DNA of 64,000 nt, taken from positions 4,216,623 to 4,280,622 of the forward strand of contig JAJEKV010000027.1 of assembly GCA_021234155.1 (NCBI GenBank), in the 5' to 3' direction. The position numbers and the translations under genes were made by a program. The stretch comes from Isoetes taiwanensis (taxonomy: Eukaryota > Streptophyta > Lycopodiopsida > Isoetales > Isoetaceae). Under the pieces are notes generated by a model. It ran no database searches. It was not told where the DNA came from and worked only from the letters and a program-made list of their open reading frames with translations. Below are positions 12,100-22,437 of the stretch, piece after piece. Positions within the stretch are counted from its first letter, which is position 1; the number at the start of each line of letters is the position of its first letter.

Positions 12100-13100
12100 T
12101 TGGAGGTAATAAAAAATGCTTTGCATCAGAGGGGAAGCTCTAGTGGAGCAGGGCCTAGCATGCCCCACTTTTCTTTGGAGAATAACAAGAAGACATCAAT
12201 ATTTGTTGAACCCATACCCGTAGAGGCCGTGGATATTATTGAAGAGAAACCAACTCATCGCACATATCGAATCAAGATCAACGGAACACAATACTTCCAA
12301 GATGATGAGCTATACAGTGGATGGGTTTTCAAGGGCGAAGATAGGGCCACGACGTATGAGATGGCTCAAAGATACATACGCTTCAAGAGCCCGCATCCTC
12401 CTTTGGCTACATCCATTGGACTTGCGTATCAAGTTGCTAGCTCTAGTTGGGATACCACAGGGCCAATGGTGATTCTACCATTCATGAATGGAGAGACACT
12501 TGCACACTTGTTTGACTATTTATCTAATAACCTCTCACATTTTAGGAGAGGGTCAAATGCAATTGCTAAAGCACCAAGAAGAACTGACAAACACATAGGC
12601 GTTGAAGTTAGGAGTAAAATGAGAGTTGTATATCAGTATGTTCCAGAGATAGCTCTTACCCTAGCAGAAGGTGTCGTTGAGATCCACAAAGGCCACTTCA
12701 CTCACGCAAATCTCAATTGCAAGAGAGGTAAATTACATTTTGACGAAGAGTACCAAAATGTGTGAGTGGCCATTGGTGATTGAGACAATGCAATATATTT
12801 TTACGCCAAGGAGCGTCGTCCCTTGTTGAAGTGCCGGTACTTACTCTCGGATGCACAAGCAAAATATCCATGGTTAGAAGAAAGTGTGTTTGAGAAATCA
12901 AAGGATGATGATCGTGTATAGGAATACGAAATTCATGATGTCTATGCATTGGGATATATTTATGAGATGCTTCTTGATTTCATGCAAGCTATGCAACGAA
13001 TGGAGTGATTTAACAATAACAACAATGCCCAATGGATTAATCCAACGCATATGTACCAACGACGTCATGACAAGTTGGAGGAGCAAAATACGAGAATGAT
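12100..13100 (+). pseudogene. Protein-kinase-like pseudogene (pseudokinase)
   Basis: One reading frame runs for 1 kb, interrupted by four nonsense codons (12763-12765, 12781-12783, 12919-12921, 13006-13008) and no frameshift. The C-terminal part resembles a protein-kinase C-lobe. A hinge-like ILPFMNGETLAHLFDYL is followed by a helix with ALTLAEGVVEIH. HANLN stands where HRDLK is expected, so the catalytic aspartate is asparagine. IGD-x-DNA replaces DFG, and DVYALGYIYEMLL matches the helix F motif DVxxLG. Even before the stops this would have been a pseudokinase. The N-terminal 120 residues are unrecognised. Kinase assignment is moderately sure; subfamily unknown. Confidence 0.5.
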
Positions 13101-13989
13101 GTGCCCACTTGAAACTTTTATTTTGTCATAAGTTTGTGAAATGTGTAATGATTTTCCCATGTTGCTAACATTTCTTCTTTCCTAATATGTCATTCATCAC
13201 ACTCCATATAAATAACTTAGAAGTTTTTGCACATATCCAGCAATCATGGACTACGGCGCGATGGCCTATGTTGGATGCCAACCTTGTTTTTTTGGTGGAT
13301 TGGCAGTCTTATGGACGGCCCTAAACCTGCGAAAACCCCTAAGAGGCGAGGTTGGTTCGGGTATAGCTCGTCATCACTGTCACCTCTACCATTGTGCAGA
13401 TTTGGTATGGATTATTTTCTAGGATAAGATTAAGTTAGCCATTGATTTCTAACGTTCTAATAAATGTTTTTAAATGTAGCGTGTAAATGCGGCATAGTCT
13501 TTTTTTTCATATGTGTGGTGTTCTTCCTTATGGCTATGGGCAGGTCTTCTTCTAGAAGAAGATGAAACCGTCACGTCGATGAGCAAGACGAAGAGCAGGG
13601 AAGTCTGGGATATCATCAAGGCACTCGCCCTGAAGATAGGTGGAATGAATTACAAAGCACAATGACGCCCGAATAATGGGATGTTGCGGCAAGAACCGTT
13701 CAATGAAGTAGGACCAGGTACGACTATGAACCTGCTCGGCATAGCTCATACACTACTTCGGAATATCTTAGGCCCGTTCCCGAGGAGGATGAGATAGTAC
13801 TTCGACGAAAGAGCACCGACCGTTGTTCACGTTCCCGTGGACGTCTTTCCTCTTCAAGCTCTGTTAAAGATCGTGCACCACCTGCACGTCAACATGTCTT
13901 TGAGTATAAGTGAGTTCATCTTGAATTATGCCATTTTTTGTTCATGAACACATATTCATATGTCTTAACCCTGTAGTCGCTCACTTATG
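13101..13989. other. Decayed coding-like remnants, no recognisable domain
   Basis: Exon-like fragments are visible, for example 13540-13910, which is rich in Arg, Ser and Glu codons and ends at a possible donor (AAGTGAGT near 13908). Stops and frame changes are frequent. No family is recognised. Confidence 0.3.
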
Positions 13990-14800
13990 TTGAGTGTATT
14001 CCTTCCACGAAGACGCCGCGCAAGACCACTGAAGATGGCAAGCTTTTTTGGTCTACTTGCAATGCTCTGATGAATAACATTTGCCAAAACGTCCACAAGG
14101 GTGAATGGAACTCGGGATGCTTTGACGCGGAAAAAGAGGTGATCAAAGCGGCATTAGAAGAAAAATATCCTGAGCTCAAGTCAGGAGAGATATCATGGAG
14201 GGAGGTTGTAAAACACTGTGGTCAGCATGTTAAAGCCACCAGGTATTAGGCTCCTTTGTTCTTCATGATGACTACCATCGTACTCATGTTTGATTTATAT
14301 TTTGCAGAGGTAATCAGAAGAAGCAGCTGATTGAATTGGCAGAAGCTGCCAGAGTCTCAATAGATACAGTGGCAAAACCTCTAGGGTGGATTGATGATGC
14401 ATTTGAAGTACATCATCTCTAATACTTGCCACGAGTCGTATAACTAGATGATGCCACGTGGACGAAGTCCTTGTGTTGCATTGTAGTGTTTGAAGGCCAA
14501 CATGATTTCAAAGAAAGGGGTAGATAGAACTGCGCCAGCTTTGAAGTTGAGGTATGACGAAGCAAGTAGCAGCTATAGTGCCAATATGACCGGGTCTGGC
14601 GGTTATGAGGATATTAATAACCTATTTGTAAGTATAAATTTGGTTTATAATTTAGATTCTCACATTAAATACTAACATTAGTTTTGGGTGCTCATGCTCA
14701 ACAGAGGGCACTGTTCAAGAGAAATGTTGGTAAAGACGAACGCGAAAGGGCCTTCAAAAAACCACTCGCTCCCCCTATCATAATAGTAAGATCCCCTTTC
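13990..14800 (+). pseudogene. Exon-like pieces of an unrecognised multi-exon gene
   Basis: Four open blocks are separated by plausible plant splice signals. The first reads LFWSTCNALMNNICQNVHKG and ends at CACCAG before GTATTAGG. The next follows TTTTGCAG at about 14308 and ends in VHHL and a stop near 14420. The third (about 14503-14629) is followed by GTAAGTATA, and the fourth (about 14704-14788) follows CAACAG. The blocks encode charged helical sequence, and I do not know the family. They lie between the kinase-like pseudogene and the Pogo-like remnant and could belong to either a host gene or a transposon. Confidence 0.3.
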
Positions 14801-15152
14801 CACTCGTAGATTTAGCCTGAATTCAATGCCGGGGGCTCGAATTGGTGACCAATTTCGTGCTCGATTGCTGGAGCCAGTTTCAATTCGTCTTCTCCCGCTA
14901 TAACTTCAAACCAATTACTTTCAAAATTCTGCTCTTCAGCATCACAAGTCTCAAAGAAGGGCATTGGACAATACGGAGGCATGGTTTCCACAAGATCAAG
15001 ACAAGATTACAATGATGCGGCAAGCAGTAGGCCATAATCGAGTTCCAAACGAGTATGCACGCCCAAAATAACAAAGGAGAGTCTGATGGTCAGTGGAGTA
15101 GCTCTGCAATGGCGAGAAGGCTGCCAAACATGGGCAAGGGACTGAGTAGCAA

Positions 15153-15275
15153 ATGCTCGACATATTTGATGAAGTTAGTATATTCAAAATCTCTATGAGA
15201 GAGGCATCTAGAAGGTTTGAGATCCCCAAGTCCACCATTACAGATTGGATGTATAGTAGGATCACACATAAACAA
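15153..15275 (+). pseudogene. Pogo/psq-type helix-turn-helix fragment
   Basis: The frame reads LDIFDEVSIFKISMREASRR and continues with FEIP, STI and DW. This fits the psq/CENP-B-type helix-turn-helix pattern, in which an A-x3-F-x-IP-x-STI-x-W signature ends the DNA-binding domain of Pogo/Tigger transposases. It lies in the same orientation as, and about 2 kb upstream of, the DDE remnant at 17321. The two are probably one transposase split by later insertions. Confidence 0.5.
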
Positions 15276-15549
15276 TTAAGGCATCCCCAATTTTTGTCCA
15301 CCTAAAAAAGGGGGGCTGGCTAGCTGGGCACATGGTACGAGAGAGTAGAGAATGGGAGTGACATTGAGTACTGTTAAGGAAAAAGCACCAGAAATGGCGA
15401 GGGAAAAGGGCAAGTTTGAAACAACCCGTCTACCAGAGGTAGTAAATGGTGGAAGTTTATCAAACAAAGGCATCCACAAGTGTCTCTTAGGAGTGATGAG
15501 ATATTGGATGTCACCCGTGCCTGAGCCATGACTCAAGAGAATCTGAACA

Positions 15550-16041
15550 ACCAAACAACCATTGACATTAACAACCAACACATAACTACCATTGACATTA
15601 ATTAACACAACCATCTGGTCCAACACATTTAAATTAAAATCCCCCTTAAACCCCCTCTGGTTTGGGTGCATATTCACACGGGGAGTGACTCCGGGCAACG
15701 AGAGCTGTTGGATAGGCATATTCACCCCTTATTCCTTAATCTACACCGTACGTAAAGTTCCTCGTTTGTGGGGTATGCAAGTACAAAATTTGCTATACTG
15801 TATAACAAGATTCGCAAAATACTATAAGATTTCAAGCTTTAATACTATATGGTGTTGATTTCGTGACGTGCAAAATACAATTATGAGGGCTCTCGCCCCT
15901 ATGTCACCCCCGTGTGAATATGCACCCAAACCCGGAGGGGGTTTAAGGGGATTTTAATTTAAATGTGTTGGACCAGATGGTTGTGTTAATTAATGTCAAT
16001 GGTAGTTATGTGTTGGTTGTTAATGTCAATGGTTGTTATGT
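15550..16041. repeat. Inverted repeat with arms of about 139 bp
   Basis: The left arm (15550-15688) and right arm (15903-16041) are near-perfect reverse complements. Both contain the 18-mer TTTAAATTAAAATCCCCC or its complement, and GGGTGCATATTCACACGGGG or its complement. The loop is about 214 bp. It inserts between the helix-turn-helix and DDE parts of the Pogo-like remnant, which suggests a foldback-type insertion or an inverted duplication. Confidence 0.8.
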
Positions 16042-16568
16042 GTTGGTTGTTTTGTGTTGGAGGATTTAATTTTTATATGTTGGATGTTAATGGTTTGTGT
16101 GCAAAAAATTTTTGGCCCTTCGGGCCTTAGGGACGCCCCCGATGACAAAAATTTTAGAATTCAAACCGAAAAAACTAGAATTCATTTGAGGCTTCATCAC
16201 CGTGAGCTTTTGAATTTCATCACAATAAAACAAATAGAACATAAGTAAAAGTTACCATAAAGATAGAGCAGATTGATCCCATTATTCTCAAAGTCATAAA
16301 GTTTGCAACACCCATACACAAACATTTTTCAACCTGAATTTAACAAAGCACCTTTGGCCTCCATGGATTCTTGTGGTGAGAAACCAAAGTGGGAAACTTT
16401 TTTGCTTGTTAGCACAAGGATCTAGAAGCCTTGGAATTTGCTTAATAACTGCCTCAAAATCTAAAAATGCATGGTAATTTTTTGCAAGCTTCATTCGGAA
16501 TGAGCCATAAAACAATATCCAATAGGCAATCCTGTATTAATCAGCTGGTAGGATGTGAAAGCCTACCA

Positions 16569-16978
16569 AACCCGGCCGAAAAATTGTTGTTTTAGCATAG
16601 ATAACTTAACCAAACATATCTATATCATACACTATTAAAAAGATCTCGGAGAGAGCTTTCCAACGCAATAAAAATCATCTGAAATAGAGCTCTGGATCAA
16701 AAGTTATGATAAGAAATGTGTTGTCAGCGGGGAAACTGCACTACATGCGCCCTTCAAGCCCCTTCATGTGCCCAACCCGGCCGAAAAAATGCTGTTTTAG
16801 CATAGATAACTTAACCAAACATATCTATGTCCTACACTATCAAAAAGATCTCAGAGAGAGCTTTCCAACGCAATAAAAATCATCTGAAACAGAGCTCTGG
16901 ATCAAAAGTTATGATAAGAAATGTGTTGCCGGTGGGGAAACTGCACTACATGCGCCCTTCAAGCCCTCCATGTGCCCT
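16569..16978. repeat. Two-copy tandem repeat (205-bp period)
   Basis: Units start at 16569 and 16774 with AACCCGGCCGAAAAA and run through TTTTAGCATAGATAACTTAA, GAGAGAGCTTTCCAACGCAA and ACTGCACTACATGCGCCC. They are over 90% identical by eye. A shorter duplication (GGGCTTTTGTTGTGA with CCATTGGTTGTTGACCATT) follows at 17022-17114. Confidence 0.8.
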
Positions 16979-17320
16979 TCAAGCCCTTCATGTGCCCATT
17001 ATGCACCACACACACAAAAAGAGGGCTTTTGTTGTGATCCATTGGTTGTTGACCATTATGGACCACACGCACAAAAAAGGGCTTTTGTTGTGAGCCATTG
17101 GTTGTTGACCATTGAAAAAAAAAGGCTAAAATCAATGGCTCAGAAATGGTGCACTCTAGATGTACGCATTAGTACATCCATTTGAATACATCACGAAATC
17201 ATAGGAAAACCTTAGTGAAAAGCGTACAAAAACACAAAGAAAACCCCCTGTTATTATGCTACATATTCTATATAGGTCTCACATCCATTTATGAAGAGTT
17301 CAAATCCCCCTTAATCTAGG

Positions 17321-18860
17321 ATGTGGAATGCAGATGAAATAGGTATCCAGATTGGGAAAGTCAAGGGCAATAGACTAAATGAGGTTGTGATGAACACTAG
17401 AGAGTGGATAAACATCTTAGTGTATGTGAATGCTGAAGGCTTAGGAATCCCTAATTTTTATACATCTTCAAAGGCACTAAAATGAGGCAAGCTAACATAG
17501 GAAGATGTGAAGAGGCGCAGATCAAGATGTTAAATCTTTAGCATAGATGACAACTGAACGATTCAAATCATGGTTGTCATACTTTCAGTAAGAGTCCCTG
17601 ATGGTATGTCTCATATGGCCTCACTTAATCATTTCGGATAGTCACGGTAGCCATGTAGAACTTGATGTCATTCTGACAACTAAGGACATGGACTTCATTT
17701 TGTCTTGTTACCTGCACACACATCCCATAGGCTGCAGCCTTTGGATGTTACTTGTTTTGAACCCTTCAAGGCAGCCTTCAAGAGACATAAGGCTACTTAC
17801 ATGATCAGGAAGGTAGGTCAGAACCTAAGAGGAAAGAGATTGTTGAGCTGATCTCACTATTTGTTTAGGGTTGACACCAAACAATACCAAGGCTTGATTT
17901 AATGTTATTGCTATTTGGCCTTTAAATCCTAAAAGAGTGAGGCCAGGTTTGGAAAGTTGTAGATTTGTTAACCATGTCCCTAATGAGCCTTGTACAACCA
18001 CAACCAAGGGGGGATGTGCAAGATGGCAATGCCATGGGACTTGATGCAACAACCTTGACGATATGGCATATGTGCACATGCATTGGGAAGGACCTCTGGA
18101 AGACATTGGTCATCAAGGAGAAACTCAGGTTGGGACATGTGCTACTATTAGACATGTGCATCAAGAACCTGAACATGTGCAACATCAAGTTGACAACGTG
18201 AATATACATGCATTGCATGATCAATCATCTCAAATTGTTGATTCCCAATTGCATGGTTCACATGCATGTGTGCAACCATCACAGGTCATAGGGTCAAGGA
18301 GAAGGGCATATGCACCTAATATGGGAGAGAGTGTTCATATATCTAGTGATGCTTTTTGTTAGGCCTTGCTAGTTGAGAAGGCAAGAAGGATAGAAATGGA
18401 GAGAATGAAGCTGGAGCAACTTACAACAGAGAAGGTTGAGGCCACAAGGAGGAAGGCCGAAAGGCTATCAAAAGGGTACCGTTGAATAGAGAAGAGAGGA
18501 AGAGCAAAAAAATAGCTGATGCAAAATTTGAGGCCATCACAAAGAGGTTGATGGAATTCCTGCCCTTAAGGCCATCTCAGGTGATTTGCATTTTTGGATG
18601 GCAGAGGGCTTTGAATGATATAGCTAGAGAGAAGCGGCTATTATTGAGGAATAAATTAAGAATGAGGCAAGGACTCAATCCACATCCCTCTAGTCCTATC
18701 CTACAAATAGAGATCAGAGATGCAAGTCAAGAAGCCCACCAATTCTGATGTTGTCCATGTGGACTTAGACAACCAACTTCTAGTTCAAGAGCAAAATGAG
18801 GATGCTCTCGAAGTTGGATGTAGTGTAGAAGACACACTTGTGCTTGAGGGTTGAGGCCAA
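17321..18860 (+). pseudogene. Decayed Pogo-like DDE transposase
   Basis: WNADEIGIQIG fits the first catalytic aspartate block of the DDE_1 (Pogo/Tigger/Jerky) superfamily, and the following VVMNTREWINILVYVNAEG fits its next strands. SDSHGSHVELDVI at about 17626-17665 fits the second aspartate block (normally DGHGSH), followed by a degraded HTHP in place of HTSH and a QPLD-like segment. Several stops and frameshifts break the gene. A Lys/Glu-rich coiled-coil-like tail lies at 18370-18500. The 5' helix-turn-helix lies at 15153-15275. Family is fairly sure; element ends were not found. Confidence 0.55.
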
Positions 18861-20502
18861 TAATTAGCATTGAGGGCTATTTACCTCTGCTTAGACCAAT
18901 GTCTAATAATATTAACAACGTTAGGTCCCCAATGAAGAGATGGGATATAGGAAACATGAATAGAAGCTCCCATTCATTGTAGGCGGGTTAGCTATGCTGA
19001 TGCTAATAGTGGAACACAATATGATTATGTGCATGGCAAAGACAAGGCCAGAATCATAAGGGACATGGTTGAGATTGGAGCGGGCAGATGTTGATATCAT
19101 CTCACAAACTACATATATGGATGTAGGATCCCTAGCAAATGGAGGATTGCGATGAGTCAGGTATGTTTGGAAGCTAGACATTTTTCTTCATATTTCAAAT
19201 GCAATTTCTTGAGATAGATGTCTTTGCAGGGTGCACAACCGATCCTAAGGTTTGAAGAGGATTTACTAGCAGACATGCCAGACCATGTAAATGATACTTT
19301 AATGTTTGGTTTGTTGTCAATATGTTTAGACAATTGAATGACATGGCATTTGTGGGTGCATGACAGTGATAAAACATGGAAGAATAGGGCATGCATTTGT
19401 GACCTCTATATATAATATACTTATTCATGTTCAATATGGAAAAGCACCTAAAACTAGAATTGCACATTTGTAACCTTCTTATGAAATTCAATAGCATATT
19501 ATCTGTCCATTGAGTTGTATGTACATTGACTTATGGCATTTATAAGACAAAATTATCCTGGTTAGCATCACTAATTTGAACAAAGATCACCTAACTAGAC
19601 TACAACACATGAGCAATAACAGTGATATATAACATGAACATAGACAATATAGGAAATGTCACATGGCAAGAGGAGGTTATTTTAAAAGACCGCACAAAAA
19701 TATAAGAACCAAGGGCTAACAGGAAGGTAGCACTAGAAACTGATAAGTAGTGGGAGGTTGAGGATGAAATGGAGGATTGAAAGAGCATGTTGTCGCCATT
19801 GCCAATAAAAAGCTGAACGTGGATCGAGTCCTTGTCAAATTTCGCTCGGTCTACTTGGGATACGATCTTCGGGGATACCTCGACAGATAAGTCAAATGCT
19901 AGGGCTGGGGTCACCAGCGCATGTAGATTGCGAAGCTATTAGATTCCATCGTGGCTATAGAAGAATCGGATGAGGTGGTAGTGTCTTACTTTGCGTTACA
20001 GTGCACCCATTGACTCAACGACATTGAAAAATGCATATCAATCCTGTTATGCATGGCCTTTCTTTAAAAAGTTAGGTAACAGGTTACGGCTATGGCGATG
20101 AGCTGGACGACCGGCCATGATCATGCTTCTTCTTCCTGAGTCCGGTCTAAGCTCCTTTGTCTAACAGCTTTCCTTGATTATTGTTAACAAAAAACGCAGG
20201 TAATGTCATGCTTAGATTGGATGGTGAGATTTGATCTTCTTTTAATCGTGCCATTAAACTAATCTAGGGTTTTGTTTAAAGCCAGAGGCACAGGTTCGAT
20301 GGATACTCAGCTAATGGCCTACTCTATATTCGTTCTTCAGTGCCTTCTTTACAGCAGGAGCAGCGGGCCTGGAGTTGCTTTGCTGCCTAAGGAGCTGCTA
20401 TTCAACAATGGAGCTTGCTATCCGGGTCTTGAATTTCGCTAAGGTTGAGCCTTCTCTTCTTTTCAATATTATTTTCTTTTGTTGGATCTAACAAACATAC
20501 AG
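18861..20502. other. No recognisable gene
   Basis: Short frames only. The minus-strand frame at 19600-19914 is the longest coherent one and matches nothing I know. Sequence is AT-rich and unstructured. Confidence 0.5.
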
Positions 20503-21211
20503 GACCCATTCATTCGCAGCTTGGGCTCGTTGGTTTTTTCCTGCCAAGAAGATTGATCTCGATTTAATTCACGACACTGATCTTTACAAATTGGAGCCTT
20601 GGGACTTAAATGGTAAGCTCAAAATCAGAGTTCTAGTCATGTTTGGAGATTTAGTTTATTGGGCTCTCTAAGATGTTGTCTTCAAATATTGCAGAAAGAT
20701 GTAGAATCGGATTGGCAGAGCAAACAGAATGGTACTTCTTCAGTCACAAGGAGAAAAAGTATCCTACGGGGACTCGAACCAACAGAGCCACTTCTGCTGG
20801 ATTTTGGAAAGCAACAGGCAGAGATAAAGCTATCCATTCCAAATTTAAGCTCATAGGAATGAGAAAAACTCTAGTATTCTACAAAGGCAGAGCTCCAAAT
20901 GGCCAAAAGACTGACTGAATCATGCACGAATACAGGCTAGAAGATGAGAGCAACAATGGCAACGTAAGTAGAACAGCTTCTTTTTCTCTAATATGTAATC
21001 ATTTAGTATCGATTCGTAGCATTCTTACACTGTCAATTTCGTGCAGGACCATGGATGGGTGGTTTGCCGAGTATTTAAGAAACGGAACACTCACAAAAAT
21101 CAAGAACGTGAGGTTGGAAGCATTTACGGGGATCAAATTCCACTTCCAGAGCTGGATTCTGCAAGCAAGAGATTGATAGCAAGCAACATGCGTGTTGTGT
21201 TAAGTTGTTAA
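20503..21211 (+). pseudogene. Truncated NAC-domain gene fragment (VND/SMB type)
   Basis: Three blocks with correct splice signals encode most of a NAC DNA-binding domain. Block 1 (20503-20612) ends DTDLYKLEPWDLN at a GTAAGC donor. Block 2 (20695-20963) carries [39 protein letters not shown] and [20 protein letters not shown]. Block 3 (21047-21211) carries GWVVCRVFKKR and stops about 35 residues later. The wording matches the VND/NST/SMB group that controls secondary wall and root-cap fate. Subdomain A (normally PGFRFHPTDEEL) is absent upstream. The invariant Trp of KTDW is TGA at 20916-20918, and the activation region is missing. This is a dead fragment with introns retained, so a DNA-level copy. 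Confidence 0.85.
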
Positions 21212-21283
21212 GTGAGCATTCAGAGGGTAAGCAACCTAAGATAATATTTAATGTGAGTGTTTTTCATATTGATCTATGTTCAG

Positions 21284-21480
21284 TTGGATTTTGAAGTGTT
21301 GGACGAGTGTCAAACAGACATACTTATTAGTGGACGAGTTCCAAGACACAAGTGCAACACAGTACAGGTTATTGCATTTGCTAGCTTCACGCTGTCGTGT
21401 TACAATTGTTGGGGACAACATGTAGCATTTCTTTCAAGTTGGCTGTTTGGGCTCCTTTTGGCGTTTTGAGTTTTTATTTG
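21284..21480 (+). pseudogene. UvrD/SRS2-like DNA helicase exon fragment
   Basis: After a TATGTTCAG acceptor, one frame reads FEVLDECQTDI. The next frame continues VDEFQDTSATQYRLLHLL from 21330, then CRVTIVGDNM. These are helicase motif II (Walker B, DEFQDTS) and motif III (VTIVGD..QSI) of the UvrD/PcrA/SRS2 superfamily-1 helicases. A single-base frame change lies just before motif II, and a stop follows at 21425. A frame resuming with SISF may be the remainder of motif III. It is one exon of a much larger gene, 72 bp from the NAC fragment. Confidence 0.7.
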
Positions 21481-22090
21481 ATAATAAGACATCTCCAGAC
21501 GTTAAATTATGTGAAGCATAAATTCTTCGTGTTGGTTCATGATTTCTTGAAGGTTTTTTGTATGGATACCTCACAGCTTGGCCACTTATCTCTGAAGTGT
21601 CACAAAGAAGTATAGCAATTATCTAGGCTAAGCAATGAATTTGAATTTTACAAAGGGTTCTAAGGAAGGACTTCAAATTTTACAACAAATGCTAAACGTT
21701 TGACGCTATTTGGAATAACTTCAACTCAAAAGTCAGAAGATACTTTATAATTTTCAATTCAAAAAGTAATTGGAGTCCAAACCATATGCACATTGACCTT
21801 GCCGGTCGAGGGACTTCATAAGTTCTTCTTTCGATAGTAGCTATTTTCTTAAAAGTGCTTTAAAACGATATTATCTATTTCTATTTGCAACATTGCATAA
21901 AACTAAAGCAATATGTTAATAGTTCGCCATTTATAATGGCTCCGCAAAATTTAGTAGTTGAACATGCGAACTTAGATCTCTGACGTGCCTCACACCATAC
22001 ATGTTTTGATTTACCAAGTATTCATGCTGAAACACTCACCATAATCTAAAATGTCATGCAAGTTGGTTAATATTTATTTACTGGTCATCT
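21481..22090. other. No recognisable gene
   Basis: AT-rich DNA without domains. Possible continuation of the helicase fragment beyond 21480 is too degraded to call. Confidence 0.5.
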
Positions 22091-22437
22091 CTAGGGGAGT
22101 CTTGATAGGATCTTTAAGAACCTAGAGGAATCTCAAGAGAATCTTAGGGATTCTAGGTGAATCTTTAGGATCTTGATAAATCTAAGAGAATCTACATGGA
22201 ATCTTGGAAAATCTAGAGGAATCTTGGGATAATCTTTGAAAACCTAAGGGAATCTCAAGAGAATCTTAGAAAATCTAGGAAAATATTTGAGAATCGAGAG
22301 AAATCTTGATAGAATCTTGGAGAATCTATGGGAATCTTCATAGAATCTGCGAGAATCTAAGGGAATCTAGATAGAATATTGCATAATCTAAAGGAACCTT
22401 GGGTTAATCTCCAGAAATCTAGGGGAATCTTTCATGC
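22091..22437. repeat. Degenerate AATCT minisatellite, array 1
   Basis: About twenty degenerate units of roughly 17 bp follow the pattern AGAATCTAGGGGAATCTT. AATCT recurs every 8-18 bases. The flank at 22438-22500 (TTCATGCAGGCCCTCA, then ACAAAAACTTGTA) resembles the flank at 26455-26500, so the two arrays belong to one dispersed repeat family. Confidence 0.8.
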
